DNA of 8,781 nucleotides, taken from NCBI GenBank assembly GCA_903888395.1, contig CAISTO010000148.1:1-8781 (forward strand), written 5' to 3'. The position numbers and the translations under genes are program-made. Source of the stretch: an uncultured Bacteroidota bacterium (GTDB lineage: Bacteria; Bacteroidota; Bacteroidia; UKL13-3). Each line of letters begins with the position of its first letter. Positions within the stretch are counted from its first letter, which is position 1. The notes below the pieces were generated by a model. That model did not search any database. It worked only from the letters and a program-made list of their open reading frames with translations, and was not told the origin of the DNA. Shown one piece after another: positions 1 through 7,300 of this stretch.

Positions 1-255
1 ATTCAAAACAGTGTGGTGTTACTTGACGAAATTGAGAATCAAGTGAAGTATTTGATAGAAAATGTGCGTCATAAAGGATTTAGTTTGGAGTTAAACCCAT
101 ACTTAGCCGCTTATTTTATTCATGGTGGAATTAAATCGCCAAGATTTAAATGGTTCATTAAATATAAACGTTGGATAAAAATAAATAAAGTAAACACCCT
201 TTCAATGGTTGATTACCGATTTATAGATAAAGATGGTGAGGCAGTAGTGTTTTAA
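1..255 (+). CDS. rng: Rne/Rng family ribonuclease (RNase E/G), C-terminal fragment
   Basis: This is the 3' end of a gene whose 5' part lies outside the window; the frame is open from base 1 and stops at TAA 253-255. About 84 residues are visible. They resemble the C-terminal tail of Bacteroidetes RNase E/G proteins: an LLDEIENQVKYLIE helix, then HKGFSLELNPYLAAYF, then an aromatic and basic KWFIKYKRWIKI stretch, ending in YRFIDKDGE. The family cleaves single-stranded RNA in rRNA maturation and mRNA turnover. The catalytic S1 and DNase I-like domains are not in the window, so activity cannot be judged. The GTG at 13 is internal and should not be taken as the start. The assignment rests on remembered family resemblance of the tail only; the symbol could equally be rne. 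Confidence 0.75.
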   Translation: MQNSVVLLDEIENQVKYLIENVRHKGFSLELNPYLAAYFIHGGIKSPRFKWFIKYKRWIKINKVNTLSMVDYRFIDKDGEAVVF

Positions 256-268
256 AAAACTATTCTTA

Positions 269-302
269 ATTGTTGGTGCCGCTGCGCTTAAACACCAACA
301 AT
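269..302. repeat. Perfect 10-bp inverted repeat after the RNase gene
   Basis: ATTGTTGGTG at 269-278 is exactly complementary to CACCAACAAT at 293-302, with a 14-nt spacer. It begins 13 nt after the RNase stop codon. No T-run follows, so it is not a terminator by itself. It may protect the 3' end or form an extra stem ahead of the terminator at 316-352. Confidence 0.6.
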
Positions 303-315
303 GGCATCTTTAAAT

Positions 316-352
316 AAAAAATCCGTAAAGTTCAGGCTTTACGGATTTTTTT
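316..352. terminator. Bidirectional intrinsic terminator
   Basis: ATCCGTAAAG (321-330) pairs perfectly with CTTTACGGAT (337-346) around a 6-nt loop. An A-run (316-320) lies before it and a T-run (347-352) after it, so both strands give a stem followed by a U-tract. On + it ends transcription of the RNase gene, 61 nt past its stop. On - it is the only clear intrinsic terminator downstream of the helicase-nuclease gene, 147 nt past that stop. It sits between two convergent genes and probably serves both. Confidence 0.88.
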
Positions 353-379
353 ATGAATACCAATAATAGTCATTCCGTA

Positions 380-440
380 ATTCCGCTCAAGCGGAATACT
401 TCATTTGGCAACCAACATTGATAATTCCGAGTTGGTTAGC
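380..440. repeat. Two small hairpins downstream of the helicase-nuclease gene
   Basis: ATTCCGC (380-386) pairs with GCGGAAT (391-397) across the tetraloop TCAA. A second stem follows: AACCAAC (410-416) with GTTGGTT (431-437), extended by GC on both sides with one bulged A (438). Neither has a T-run. They lie in the 3' region of the gene on -. The first resembles in size and loop length the hairpin at 3796-3811 on the other side of that gene. The rest of 353-498 shows nothing I can name. Confidence 0.5.
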
Positions 441-498
441 ACAGAAAGGAGATGCGCTGCATGACAGGAGGTTTCATTTAAAATCAATTGAAAAAAGT

Positions 499-3400
499 TT
501 ATTCTTCCTCCTCTCCTACTCTGTCAATTTCAATTTTAAAATCGGTGCTGGCGTAATAGTTTTTGGTAAACTCACACCAATGGCAATCTGCTTTTCCGCA
601 ACCATTGCTAAATTCTTTTGCTTTTATTTTAGTAAAAGCAAAATCTATTTGCCCTAAAACCGTTTGAATGTCTAAAGGTGTAATTGGAACCCTAATTTTA
701 TTGAAATTATTTGTTTTTTTATCAGGTTCTACAAAGTCAAATTCACAGGTTTGCATATCCCAATCTTGTGTTTTGGGGTCCTTATCGTAATCCATTAGTA
801 TTTTATAAAACACTGCTTGTCGCCAATAATCACCACCAAATTTATCTTCAAACTTGGGTTCTTTTTTATCAACTTCATCTTTTATTACATTTTCAGGATT
901 AGGAGTTTTAAACTTTTCTCGCGCATTGTCAATATTGCCTGTTTTGTAATCCACTACATTTACCACATTCCCTGCAAACTCTAATTTATCTAACTTTCCG
1001 TTTAATGGAACATTATTTACCACTACATTTTTCAAACTCCGTTCTACACTGGTAATTTTATTCCATTCATTGATATATTTAGCATAATATTTTGGCAAAA
1101 ACTGTTCGCCATATTCCATGCGTAATTTAAATTCTTGAGGCGTAAAATTTTGTTCATTTCTGCGCATAAACCAAGCAAAATCCTTTAACATTTCTTCCGC
1201 AGTAGCAAAGATTTTCTCGTCATTGCTATTCATGTTTCGGAACAATTTTTCTAAGGCATAATGAACAGCGCTACCAAAAGTCATGCTAGCACTTAATGGC
1301 GCTGGCACCTTAATTAAACTGTTAAAGTAAAACGCAGTTGGACATTTTAAATATGAACTTAAGTGAGTTACACTCAAGGTGAATTTTTCCAATAATTCAT
1401 TTACAAAATCATTGTTAAATAATTGGTCGGCAGCTTGGTGTTTTTGATTTTGCCAAACTATTAATTCAAAGTTTGTTAAATCGGCATCACTTACTGCATA
1501 ATCGCTATTTTTTATTCCTGCAAACTCTTCTAATTCAGCTAAGAACTGACTTTTTTCTAGCTCTTTGCTATTGTTATCATGTGTTAAATAACTTAAATTC
1601 AATTGCTTTTTAGCACGTGTCATTCCTACATAAAACAACCTGCGTTTTTCTTCTAAATCATTTTCTTTATTGATTTCAAATAAAGTATCTGGTAGGGAAT
1701 AACTGCTGTGTTTACGAGATTTTTCCCAAACATTTGCATTGATACCAATGATAAAAACATGCTCAAATTCTAATCCTTTTGATGAATGAGTGGTAATAAA
1801 ATTTACACCGTCCAAATTATAAATCAAGCGCTGTGATGGCAATTGAATTTTTTCTTTTTCCATGGTGTCTATTGTATTTACCAATTGCTTTAATGCAGTT
1901 TTGGTATTGCGCACACATTCACTTTTCACAAAATCAAAAAAGGTATGAAGTAACTGCATATTATAAGTTCGCTCATCACTTTGCAAAGCTTCAAAAAGCA
2001 AACCGCTATCGTTTATTATTTCTTTTATTAAATGTTGTAAAGTTAAATTTGCAGCGCTGCTGATCCATTTTTCAATCAATGTAGATGCTTTTACAAATAG
2101 TTCATTTACATTTTTATCCTCAATAAAAATACTTGGTTTTGGGTCAAGAAAATTTTGTTTCAAACCTTGTCGCCAACCTGTTTTCTCCCACGTTACATCT
2201 TTTTGATTGTTCAAATCGTTCATTTTATTGGCAAACCTTGCCAATTCAATGCTTGGTAAACGAAAGAAATTATAATGCAAAATTTCAAACAACAAATATT
2301 CGCCACTGTGCGGTTTTGTTAACTCCGCGTTGATGTAACGTAATATGGTAACCAGTTTTTTGATTAACATTTCATCAAAAGCATTGGCTCTTTTTCGTGT
2401 ATTAATTTGAATATTGTGATGCTGTAACCATGCAATTAAATCTTCGGCTTGTTTATGGTTATGGAACAATACAGCAATTTCATTTAATGGAACACCTTGT
2501 TCTTTTAAAGCCATTATTTGCATGGCAATATGCGTGCTTTGATGCGCTTCATTTTGATAAGCAAATATGCTTGGAGGATTAGTTAAAGCAGCAAACTTTT
2601 CGTTGCTAGCCAGCAATGTTTTATCAGGATTAATCCTTGTATTGTTCTGACTAATTAACGCTTTACTGGCATCTAAAATTACTTGACTACTGCGGTAGTT
2701 TTGTACCAATGAAATGGTTTTTAAATCCTGCGCTGCATATTTATTGATATAAAAATTAATGTTCTCCACGTTAGCACCTTGAAACCTGTAAATAGATTGG
2801 TCATCATCGCCAACGGCAAATACATTGGGCTTTTCGTTGTTCTTTAGCAGCTGAAACAACAAATCATTTTGCGCACCACTGGTATCTTGGTATTCATCTA
2901 CCAAAAAGTACAAATACTTTTCTTGGTATTGCGCTAGTATTTCCGGTTTTTGGTTAAATGCTTCAATTACCCATAAAATCATATCGGCAAAATCGTAACG
3001 ATTGGTGTGTTTTAACTTAGCTTGATAAGTTTCAAAAGTGGCTGAGGCAGCTCGTAAAACTTGCATTTTCTGCACTTCTTTATCATAGGCAGCTTGTTTT
3101 AAATCACCAGGGTTAAACTCTTTGTATTTGCGTTTGTACACAAACTCATCGCGGGTTTTGATGTCTTCTAAATAAGTATCAATTTTGCTACTAATTAAAG
3201 CTGCACTCCAGTTTTCGCGCTTCATGGCTTGATACAAATTTAATAATCGATCGGTTTCGTAATAGATATCGCCAGTGTAACGTTTCAACGGATTTTCAGC
3301 TTCAAACTTTTCAATGATTTCATGTACTAAATTTATTTGCTCTAACTCGCTAATGGCATCCAAACTTCTTATTCCAAAATAGTCTAAGTTTTCTTGAATA

Positions 3401-3705
3401 ACGGCATTGCTAAAAGCATGAAAAGTAAAAATGTCAATTCTATACGCATCAGTTCCAATAATTTCTATCAGGCGTTTGCGCATGGCAATGGTACCTGCAT
3501 CGGTATAAGTTAGGCATAAAATACTTTCGGCTGTGGTATCGGTTTTGGTTAAAATATTGGCAATTCTGCTTGCTAATATTTGAGTTTTTCCTGTTCCTGG
3601 CCCGGCTATTACAAGCATAGGACCATCAATTTGTTCTACTGCATTGCGTTGCTCTGCATTCAATTGATTTAATAAATCGGTAAAAGGGATTTTTGATTGT
3701 GGCAT
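499..3705 (-). CDS. UvrD/PcrA-type superfamily 1 helicase with C-terminal PD-(D/E)XK nuclease domain
   Basis: Predicted ATP-dependent 3'-5' DNA translocase fused to a RecB-like nuclease, 1068 aa, probably cytoplasmic and acting in DNA repair or DNA-end processing. All SF1A motifs are visible (numbered from the ATG): Walker A GPGTGKT 35-41, TFHAF 94-98, VDEYQDT 269-275, GDDDQSIYRFQGA 299-311, QNYRSS 335-340, THSSKGLEFE 639-648 and RRLFYVGMTRAKK 688-700. The C-terminal third has nuclease motifs: GSAVH ending at His815, Asp906 in GKLDKLE, Asp919-Tyr-Lys921, and QAVFY 963-967. Cys788, Cys1036, Cys1041 and Cys1044 could hold an Fe-S cluster as in AddB/AdnB-type nucleases. The ATG at 3705 is chosen; an in-frame TTG at 3711 would add only two residues. 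No Shine-Dalgarno sequence is seen. It is a lone gene with no AddB-like partner beside it, and it ends in Glu-rich GEEEE. Family is clear; the exact pathway is inferred. Confidence 0.93.
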   Translation of the reverse strand: MPQSKIPFTDLLNQLNAEQRNAVEQIDGPMLVIAGPGTGKTQILASRIANILTKTDTTAESILCLTYTDAGTIAMRKRLIEIIGTDAYRIDIFTFHAFSNAVIQENLDYFGIRSLDAISELEQINLVHEIIEKFEAENPLKRYTGDIYYETDRLLNLYQAMKRENWSAALISSKIDTYLEDIKTRDEFVYKRKYKEFNPGDLKQAAYDKEVQKMQVLRAASATFETYQAKLKHTNRYDFADMILWVIEAFNQKPEILAQYQEKYLYFLVDEYQDTSGAQNDLLFQLLKNNEKPNVFAVGDDDQSIYRFQGANVENINFYINKYAAQDLKTISLVQNYRSSQVILDASKALISQNNTRINPDKTLLASNEKFAALTNPPSIFAYQNEAHQSTHIAMQIMALKEQGVPLNEIAVLFHNHKQAEDLIAWLQHHNIQINTRKRANAFDEMLIKKLVTILRYINAELTKPHSGEYLLFEILHYNFFRLPSIELARFANKMNDLNNQKDVTWEKTGWRQGLKQNFLDPKPSIFIEDKNVNELFVKASTLIEKWISSAANLTLQHLIKEIINDSGLLFEALQSDERTYNMQLLHTFFDFVKSECVRNTKTALKQLVNTIDTMEKEKIQLPSQRLIYNLDGVNFITTHSSKGLEFEHVFIIGINANVWEKSRKHSSYSLPDTLFEINKENDLEEKRRLFYVGMTRAKKQLNLSYLTHDNNSKELEKSQFLAELEEFAGIKNSDYAVSDADLTNFELIVWQNQKHQAADQLFNNDFVNELLEKFTLSVTHLSSYLKCPTAFYFNSLIKVPAPLSASMTFGSAVHYALEKLFRNMNSNDEKIFATAEEMLKDFAWFMRRNEQNFTPQEFKLRMEYGEQFLPKYYAKYINEWNKITSVERSLKNVVVNNVPLNGKLDKLEFAGNVVNVVDYKTGNIDNAREKFKTPNPENVIKDEVDKKEPKFEDKFGGDYWRQAVFYKILMDYDKDPKTQDWDMQTCEFDFVEPDKKTNNFNKIRVPITPLDIQTVLGQIDFAFTKIKAKEFSNGCGKADCHWCEFTKNYYASTDFKIEIDRVGEEEE

Positions 3706-3729
3706 TTTCAAAAGTAATGATAAATGATG

Positions 3730-3840
3730 AAGTATGAAGTATGAATGTTAAATTTTGAATGTTGGATTTTGGATTTTGAATGAGTAAGCATGAAGTCCCG
3801 ACAAATCGGGAAAGTATGAATGTTAAAGTATGAAGTATGA
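3730..3840. repeat. Degenerate heptamer repeat array split by a hairpin
   Basis: Read on +, the stretch falls into consecutive 7-nt units: AAGTATG twice, AATGTTA, AATTTTG, AATGTTG, GATTTTG twice, AATGAGT, AAGCATG. Then comes a hairpin (TCCCGA 3796-3801, loop CAAA, TCGGGA 3806-3811), and four more units: AAGTATG, AATGTTA, AAGTATG, AAGTATG. Two 16-bp words recur perfectly: AAGTATGAATGTTAAA at 3737 and 3812, and AAGTATGAAGTATGAA at 3730 and 3826. It lies just upstream of the helicase-nuclease start. No reading frame of note crosses it. Confidence 0.75.
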
Positions 3841-3851
3841 AAAAAAAATCG

Positions 3852-3969
3852 AAATTCGAATATCTAAATTCGAAAATACTATCAGCTAGCGGCCAGTTAC
3901 CAATTACATTTTGCTAACTATTAATTTTCAAAACTATGGTCTATCGTCCATAAACCATAAACCCTTCAC
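3852..3969. repeat. Further heptamer-periodic repeats with different words
   Basis: The 7-nt rhythm continues with new words: AAATTCG (3852), AATATCT, AAATTCG (3866), AAAATAC; then CAGTTAC (3894) and CAATTAC (3901); and, one base out of phase, TATGGTC (3935), TATCGTC, CATAAAC (3949), CATAAAC (3956), CCTTCAC. The middle part (about 3908-3934) is too degenerate to assign. With the array at 3730-3840 this fills most of the gap between the two divergent helicase genes. Confidence 0.5.
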
Positions 3970-3979
3970 ATTTTTTCCT

Positions 3980-3987
3980 TAAACTTG
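3980..3987 (+). promoter_or_regulatory. Candidate Bacteroidetes -7 box for hrpB
   Basis: TAAACTTG differs at one position from the Bacteroidetes consensus TAnnTTTG and lies 26 nt before the hrpB TTG start, a normal leader length. I find no TTG at the expected -33 distance, so the call rests on one box and its position. Confidence 0.3.
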
Positions 3988-4013
3988 CACTTAATTTATT
4001 TCTAAAATAAGCA

Positions 4014-6503
4014 TTGCAGTTCAATCCATTCCAATATCATTTACCCGTTGCGGATATTATAGACGAGGTAAAAAATCATTTATCCAATCACAATACTTTA
4101 ATAGTAAATGCGCCTCCGGGAGCAGGAAAAAGTACGCTTTTACCTTTGACTTTATTGGATGAAAATTGGTTGGCTGGCAAAAAAATAATCATGTTGGAAC
4201 CACGAAGGTTAGCTGCTAAAACCATTGCTACCCGCATGGCTGAACTATGGGGCGATAAAGTGGGCGAAACCATTGGTTACCGCATACGATTTGAAAACAG
4301 AGTAAGCACACAAACAAAAATTGAAGTCGTAACCGAAGGTATTTTAACCCGCATGTTACATACCGATAATGCGTTAGAAAATGTGGGCTTGGTGATTTTT
4401 GACGAGTTCCATGAACGCAGTTTATTTGCCGATGTAGCCATGGCTTTGTGCCGAGAAGCACAACAAATATTAAGACCTGATTTGCGCATGATGGTGATGT
4501 CGGCTACGTTGAACATGCCACAATTAACTGCTTTGTTAAATTGCCCTGTGGCAGTAAGTGAGGGAAAACAATATCCGGTTGAAGTTAAATATGTAGGTGA
4601 AGGAGATGCTTTTTTATTGCCCGAAACTACTTCACATGTAATAGTAAAAGCTGTTAAAGAAAATGAAGGCGATGTATTGGTATTTTTACCTGGCGAAGGA
4701 GAAATAAAAAAATGTGCTGAATTACTAAAAAGTAAATTGTTGGACTTTGCCATTCATCCATTATACGGACAGTTACCGCAACGGGAGCAATTTGCCGCTA
4801 TTATGCCAAATAAAAATGGCAAAAGAAAAGTAGTTTTAGCCACTTCCATAGCCGAAACCAGTTTAACCATTGAAGGGGTGAAAATAGTAATCGATTCAGG
4901 TTTTGCGCGTGTTTCGAAGTTTGATCCCAAGTCAGGATTATCGCGATTAGAAACCGTTCAAATTACCAAAGATTCAGCTGACCAACGGGCTGGAAGAGCA
5001 GGAAGGTTAAGTGCTGGCGTTTGTTATAGAATGTGGACCAAAGCCAATCAAGAACGAATGATTGAGCACAGAATTCCTGAAATTATGGAAGCTGATTTAG
5101 CTGCTCTGGTGCTCGACATGGCCAAATGGGGAATTAGTAATTTAAACCAATTGACTTGGTTAAGTCCGCCTCCAAAAGCCGCGGTAATGCAAGCTGTGGA
5201 TGTGCTTACTAATTTGAATGCTTTGGATACCAACAAACGCATTACAGAACATGGAAAAGAAATTCATCAATTGCCTTGTCACCCCAGAATAGCGCACATG
5301 CTTTTAAAGGCAAAACAAGACAATGCCATTGCGCTAGCAACCGACATAGCAGCCATTTTAGAAGAACGAGATCCATTGCCAAAAGACAGCGGAATAGATA
5401 TCAATTTGCGCATAGAAGCATTGAGGCGAAGCCGCCAAAATAATAGTGCGGGTAATAGATTTGGAAGAATAGAAAAGGTAGCAGAATCGTACCGAAAAAT
5501 GCTGAACCAAGAAGCAGAAAACGGACCGGTTGATGACCATGAAACAGGTTTGTTATTGGCTTATACTTATCCGGAACGCATTGCTTTTGCAAGGCCAGGA
5601 AATAATGCACAGTTTCAATTAGCCAATGGAAAAATAGCAGCCATTGGGCATAGAGATAATTTGGCCAACGAACCTTGGCTAGCCGTGGCGCATATTGATA
5701 CCAGAGATGGTTTAGGGAAAATATTTATGGCATCGCCATTGAATCCAAAAGATTTATTGCCATTGGTAAAAGAGCGTGAAGTAATTACTTGGGATACCCG
5801 AAAAGGTGGTTTAATAGCTACCAAAGATTTAAGAATTGGCAGCATTGTATTGCAGTCAAAACCATTGGCAGCGCCAAACGAGGAAAATTTAGTAGCGGCT
5901 ATTTCAACAGCAATAAAAAATGAAGGTGAAGAATTATTGAATTTTGATGATGCATTTACCCAATTACAAAACAGAATTTTGAGTGTTTGTAAATGGAATC
6001 AATACAAAGATTGGCCAGATGTAAGCACTGATGAGTTATTGCTAAATAACATGGATTGGTTAGGGTTTTATTTACCCAAAGTAAAACGACCTGATGATTT
6101 AAAGAAAATAAATTTGAGTGAAGCCTTGCTTCAATATTTAACTTGGGAACAGCAGCAAACTTTAAACTCCTTAGCTCCTGCAAAAATAAATGTGCCCAGT
6201 GGTTCTAATATTGGCATTGAATATTTGGCAAATGGCGAAACCCCTATCCTATCGGTTCGCTTGCAGGAAGTATTTGGCATGGCTGATACACCAACGATAA
6301 ATAATGGTAAAATTCCTTTGGTATTGCATTTATTATCGCCAGGATTTAAACCAGTGCAAGTAACTTCCGACTTAAGAAGTTTTTGGAACAATACTTATTT
6401 TGAAGTAAAGAAAGAACTAAAACGCAGGTATCCAAAACACGCTTGGCCCGATGATCCGTGGATTGAAAAAGCGGTGGCAAAAGGAGGCCCGCGGAGGTTT
6501 TAG
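4014..6503 (+). CDS. hrpB: ATP-dependent helicase HrpB (DExH, DEAH/RHA family)
   Basis: Superfamily 2 RNA-helicase-like protein of 829 aa, the usual length for HrpB; its cellular role is poorly defined. Motifs in order: Walker A APPGAGKS 33-40, LEPRRLAA 61-68, TEGILTR 107-113, DEFHER 130-135, SAT 163-165, VFLPGEGE 223-230, TSIAETSLTIEG 277-288, and QRAGRAGR 324-331. A helicase-associated region (about 380-480) follows. The HrpB-specific C-terminal domain ends in VTSDLRSFWNNTYFEVKK (783-800) and RRYPKHAWPDDPW (804-816). The start is TTG at 4014: a stop (TAA 4008-4010) lies just upstream in frame, and the first ATG codon (residue 60) is beyond Walker A, so no other common start keeps the ATPase intact. 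No Shine-Dalgarno sequence is seen. The last 105 bp occur again at 7168-7272. The gene is divergent from the helicase-nuclease gene and convergent, with a 9-bp gap, to the next gene. Confidence 0.97.
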   Translation: MQFNPFQYHLPVADIIDEVKNHLSNHNTLIVNAPPGAGKSTLLPLTLLDENWLAGKKIIMLEPRRLAAKTIATRMAELWGDKVGETIGYRIRFENRVSTQTKIEVVTEGILTRMLHTDNALENVGLVIFDEFHERSLFADVAMALCREAQQILRPDLRMMVMSATLNMPQLTALLNCPVAVSEGKQYPVEVKYVGEGDAFLLPETTSHVIVKAVKENEGDVLVFLPGEGEIKKCAELLKSKLLDFAIHPLYGQLPQREQFAAIMPNKNGKRKVVLATSIAETSLTIEGVKIVIDSGFARVSKFDPKSGLSRLETVQITKDSADQRAGRAGRLSAGVCYRMWTKANQERMIEHRIPEIMEADLAALVLDMAKWGISNLNQLTWLSPPPKAAVMQAVDVLTNLNALDTNKRITEHGKEIHQLPCHPRIAHMLLKAKQDNAIALATDIAAILEERDPLPKDSGIDINLRIEALRRSRQNNSAGNRFGRIEKVAESYRKMLNQEAENGPVDDHETGLLLAYTYPERIAFARPGNNAQFQLANGKIAAIGHRDNLANEPWLAVAHIDTRDGLGKIFMASPLNPKDLLPLVKEREVITWDTRKGGLIATKDLRIGSIVLQSKPLAAPNEENLVAAISTAIKNEGEELLNFDDAFTQLQNRILSVCKWNQYKDWPDVSTDELLLNNMDWLGFYLPKVKRPDDLKKINLSEALLQYLTWEQQQTLNSLAPAKINVPSGSNIGIEYLANGETPILSVRLQEVFGMADTPTINNGKIPLVLHLLSPGFKPVQVTSDLRSFWNNTYFEVKKELKRRYPKHAWPDDPWIEKAVAKGGPRRF

Positions 6504-6512
6504 TGAATTGGT

Positions 6513-7040
6513 TTAGTGGTTCTGAATTAGATGAAATTTTTTAGTTTTTATTTTTTTAGGTAATTTGCTTTTGAAAATAGCATAAATAATCAACGGAGGA
6601 GCGGAGAAAGCTAAACCAATTGCCCCCATTAATTTTAATTGAGGTTCACCAACAGTTATAGCAAACAAAGAAAAAAATGAAGTTGTAAAACCTATTCCCC
6701 CAAATACAATGGCACCAACTTGATTTAAATTTTGATTATAAACATTGAATTTTAAGTACTTAATTTGGTCATAGTTTACTTTATATTTCTTTCCATTTTT
6801 TAAATTCTCGAAGAAAAAAGTATCATTACTTACAGCATTTAATTTCAATTCTTTTTGATCACCATTATTAAGCTTACAATATACTTTCTTTGGGATTATA
6901 TAATTCAAAGTGTCTTCATTGTTATGGAATTTAATTGTTTGCTGAGCAATAATTGATTTTACACTTGATAACAATATTACTAAAACCAATAATTTGAACT
7001 TTAGTATCATAGAATTTAATTTTATAATTTTTTTTTTCAT
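6513..7040 (-). CDS. Hypothetical exported/membrane protein with two C-terminal hydrophobic segments
   Basis: I do not recognise this 175-aa protein. A basic N-terminus and hydrophobic stretch (about 14-27) end in SIIAQQ, a plausible signal peptidase cleavage after Ala32. A Lys/Asn-rich, probably beta-strand domain follows (33-105). Two hydrophobic segments come next, about 108-131 (Gly/Phe-rich) and 137-156, then a basic tail (PKKIKTKK). A soluble extracytoplasmic domain anchored by a helical hairpin fits this. ATG 7040 is the longest start; ATG 7010 (residue 11) gives a more usual signal-peptide length and is equally possible. The gene is AT-rich and stops 9 bp from the hrpB stop on the other strand, leaving no room for a terminator between them. 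It lies between the two copies of the hrpB 3' end, which suggests it is an acquired passenger. Function unknown. Confidence 0.75.
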   Translation of the reverse strand: MKKKIIKLNSMILKFKLLVLVILLSSVKSIIAQQTIKFHNNEDTLNYIIPKKVYCKLNNGDQKELKLNAVSNDTFFFENLKNGKKYKVNYDQIKYLKFNVYNQNLNQVGAIVFGGIGFTTSFFSLFAITVGEPQLKLMGAIGLAFSAPPLIIYAIFKSKLPKKIKTKKFHLIQNH

Positions 7041-7081
7041 AAATAAATGTAATTATACTGATGACGTAACTTTAAAAATTG

Positions 7082-7189
7082 ATGAAAATAAAAAGATTTT
7101 ATGAGACATATTTTCAAACTTATTTATTATCAAAACTAATCTTTAATATACTTAAACCAAAAACAATTTTAAAGTTAAGAAAGAACTAA
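7082..7189 (+). other. Short ORF crossing the junction into the hrpB copy
   Basis: An ATG at 7082 opens a 35-codon frame that stops at TAA 7187-7189. Its first 28 or so codons precede the hrpB-derived segment; the last few read that segment in a different frame. It could be the stump of a gene cut by the recombination that made the junction, or chance. It starts 41 bp from, and divergent to, the start of the exported-protein gene. I see no supporting homology. Confidence 0.15.
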
Positions 7190-7272
7190 AACGCAGATAT
7201 CCAAAACATGCTTGGCCCGATGATCCGTGGACAGAAAAAGCGGTGGCTAAAGGTGGCCCGAGGAGGTTTTAG
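7168..7272 (+). pseudogene. Detached second copy of the hrpB 3' end
   Basis: These 105 bases align without gaps to 6399-6503, the last 35 codons of hrpB including TAG, with 96 of 105 identical. Eight codons differ: six are synonymous (GTA/GTT, AGG/AGA, CAC/CAT, GCA/GCT, GGA/GGT, CGG/AGG) and two change residues (Glu to Lys, Ile to Thr). The conserved KRRYPKHAWPDDPW motif and the stop are intact. There is no start codon at its head and an in-frame stop lies just upstream (7153-7155), so it cannot be expressed as HrpB. Homology fades within a few bases upstream of 7168 and ends at the stop codon. Confidence 0.92.
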
Positions 7273-7300
7273 TTTTTAGCCACAGATTGCACAGATAACA

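Noticed and set aside
418..657. 79-aa open frame on + across the end of the helicase-nuclease gene
   Set aside because: It mostly overlaps, on the other strand, the conserved cysteine-containing C-terminus of a well supported gene and shows no domain or signal of its own.
3709..3716. Exact TAnnTTTG match (TACTTTTG on -) three bases before the helicase-nuclease ATG
   Set aside because: It would imply a leaderless transcript, and no TTG lies at the -33 distance; in AT-rich DNA one such match is likely by chance.
4277..4753. 158-aa open frame on the - strand inside hrpB
   Set aside because: It lies wholly antisense to conserved HrpB motifs, and its translation has low-complexity, shadow-like composition. 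The other small antisense frames within hrpB, the helicase-nuclease gene and the T9SS gene are rejected for the same reason.
499..6503. A two-helicase defence system
   Set aside because: The genes are divergent and separated by about 300 bp, both match widespread housekeeping-type families, and no defence effector or sensor lies nearby.
6399..7272. Integrative element or insertion sequence
   Set aside because: No integrase or transposase, no terminal inverted repeats and only one cargo-like gene; the repeated ends are coding sequence of hrpB. Recombination is the safer description.
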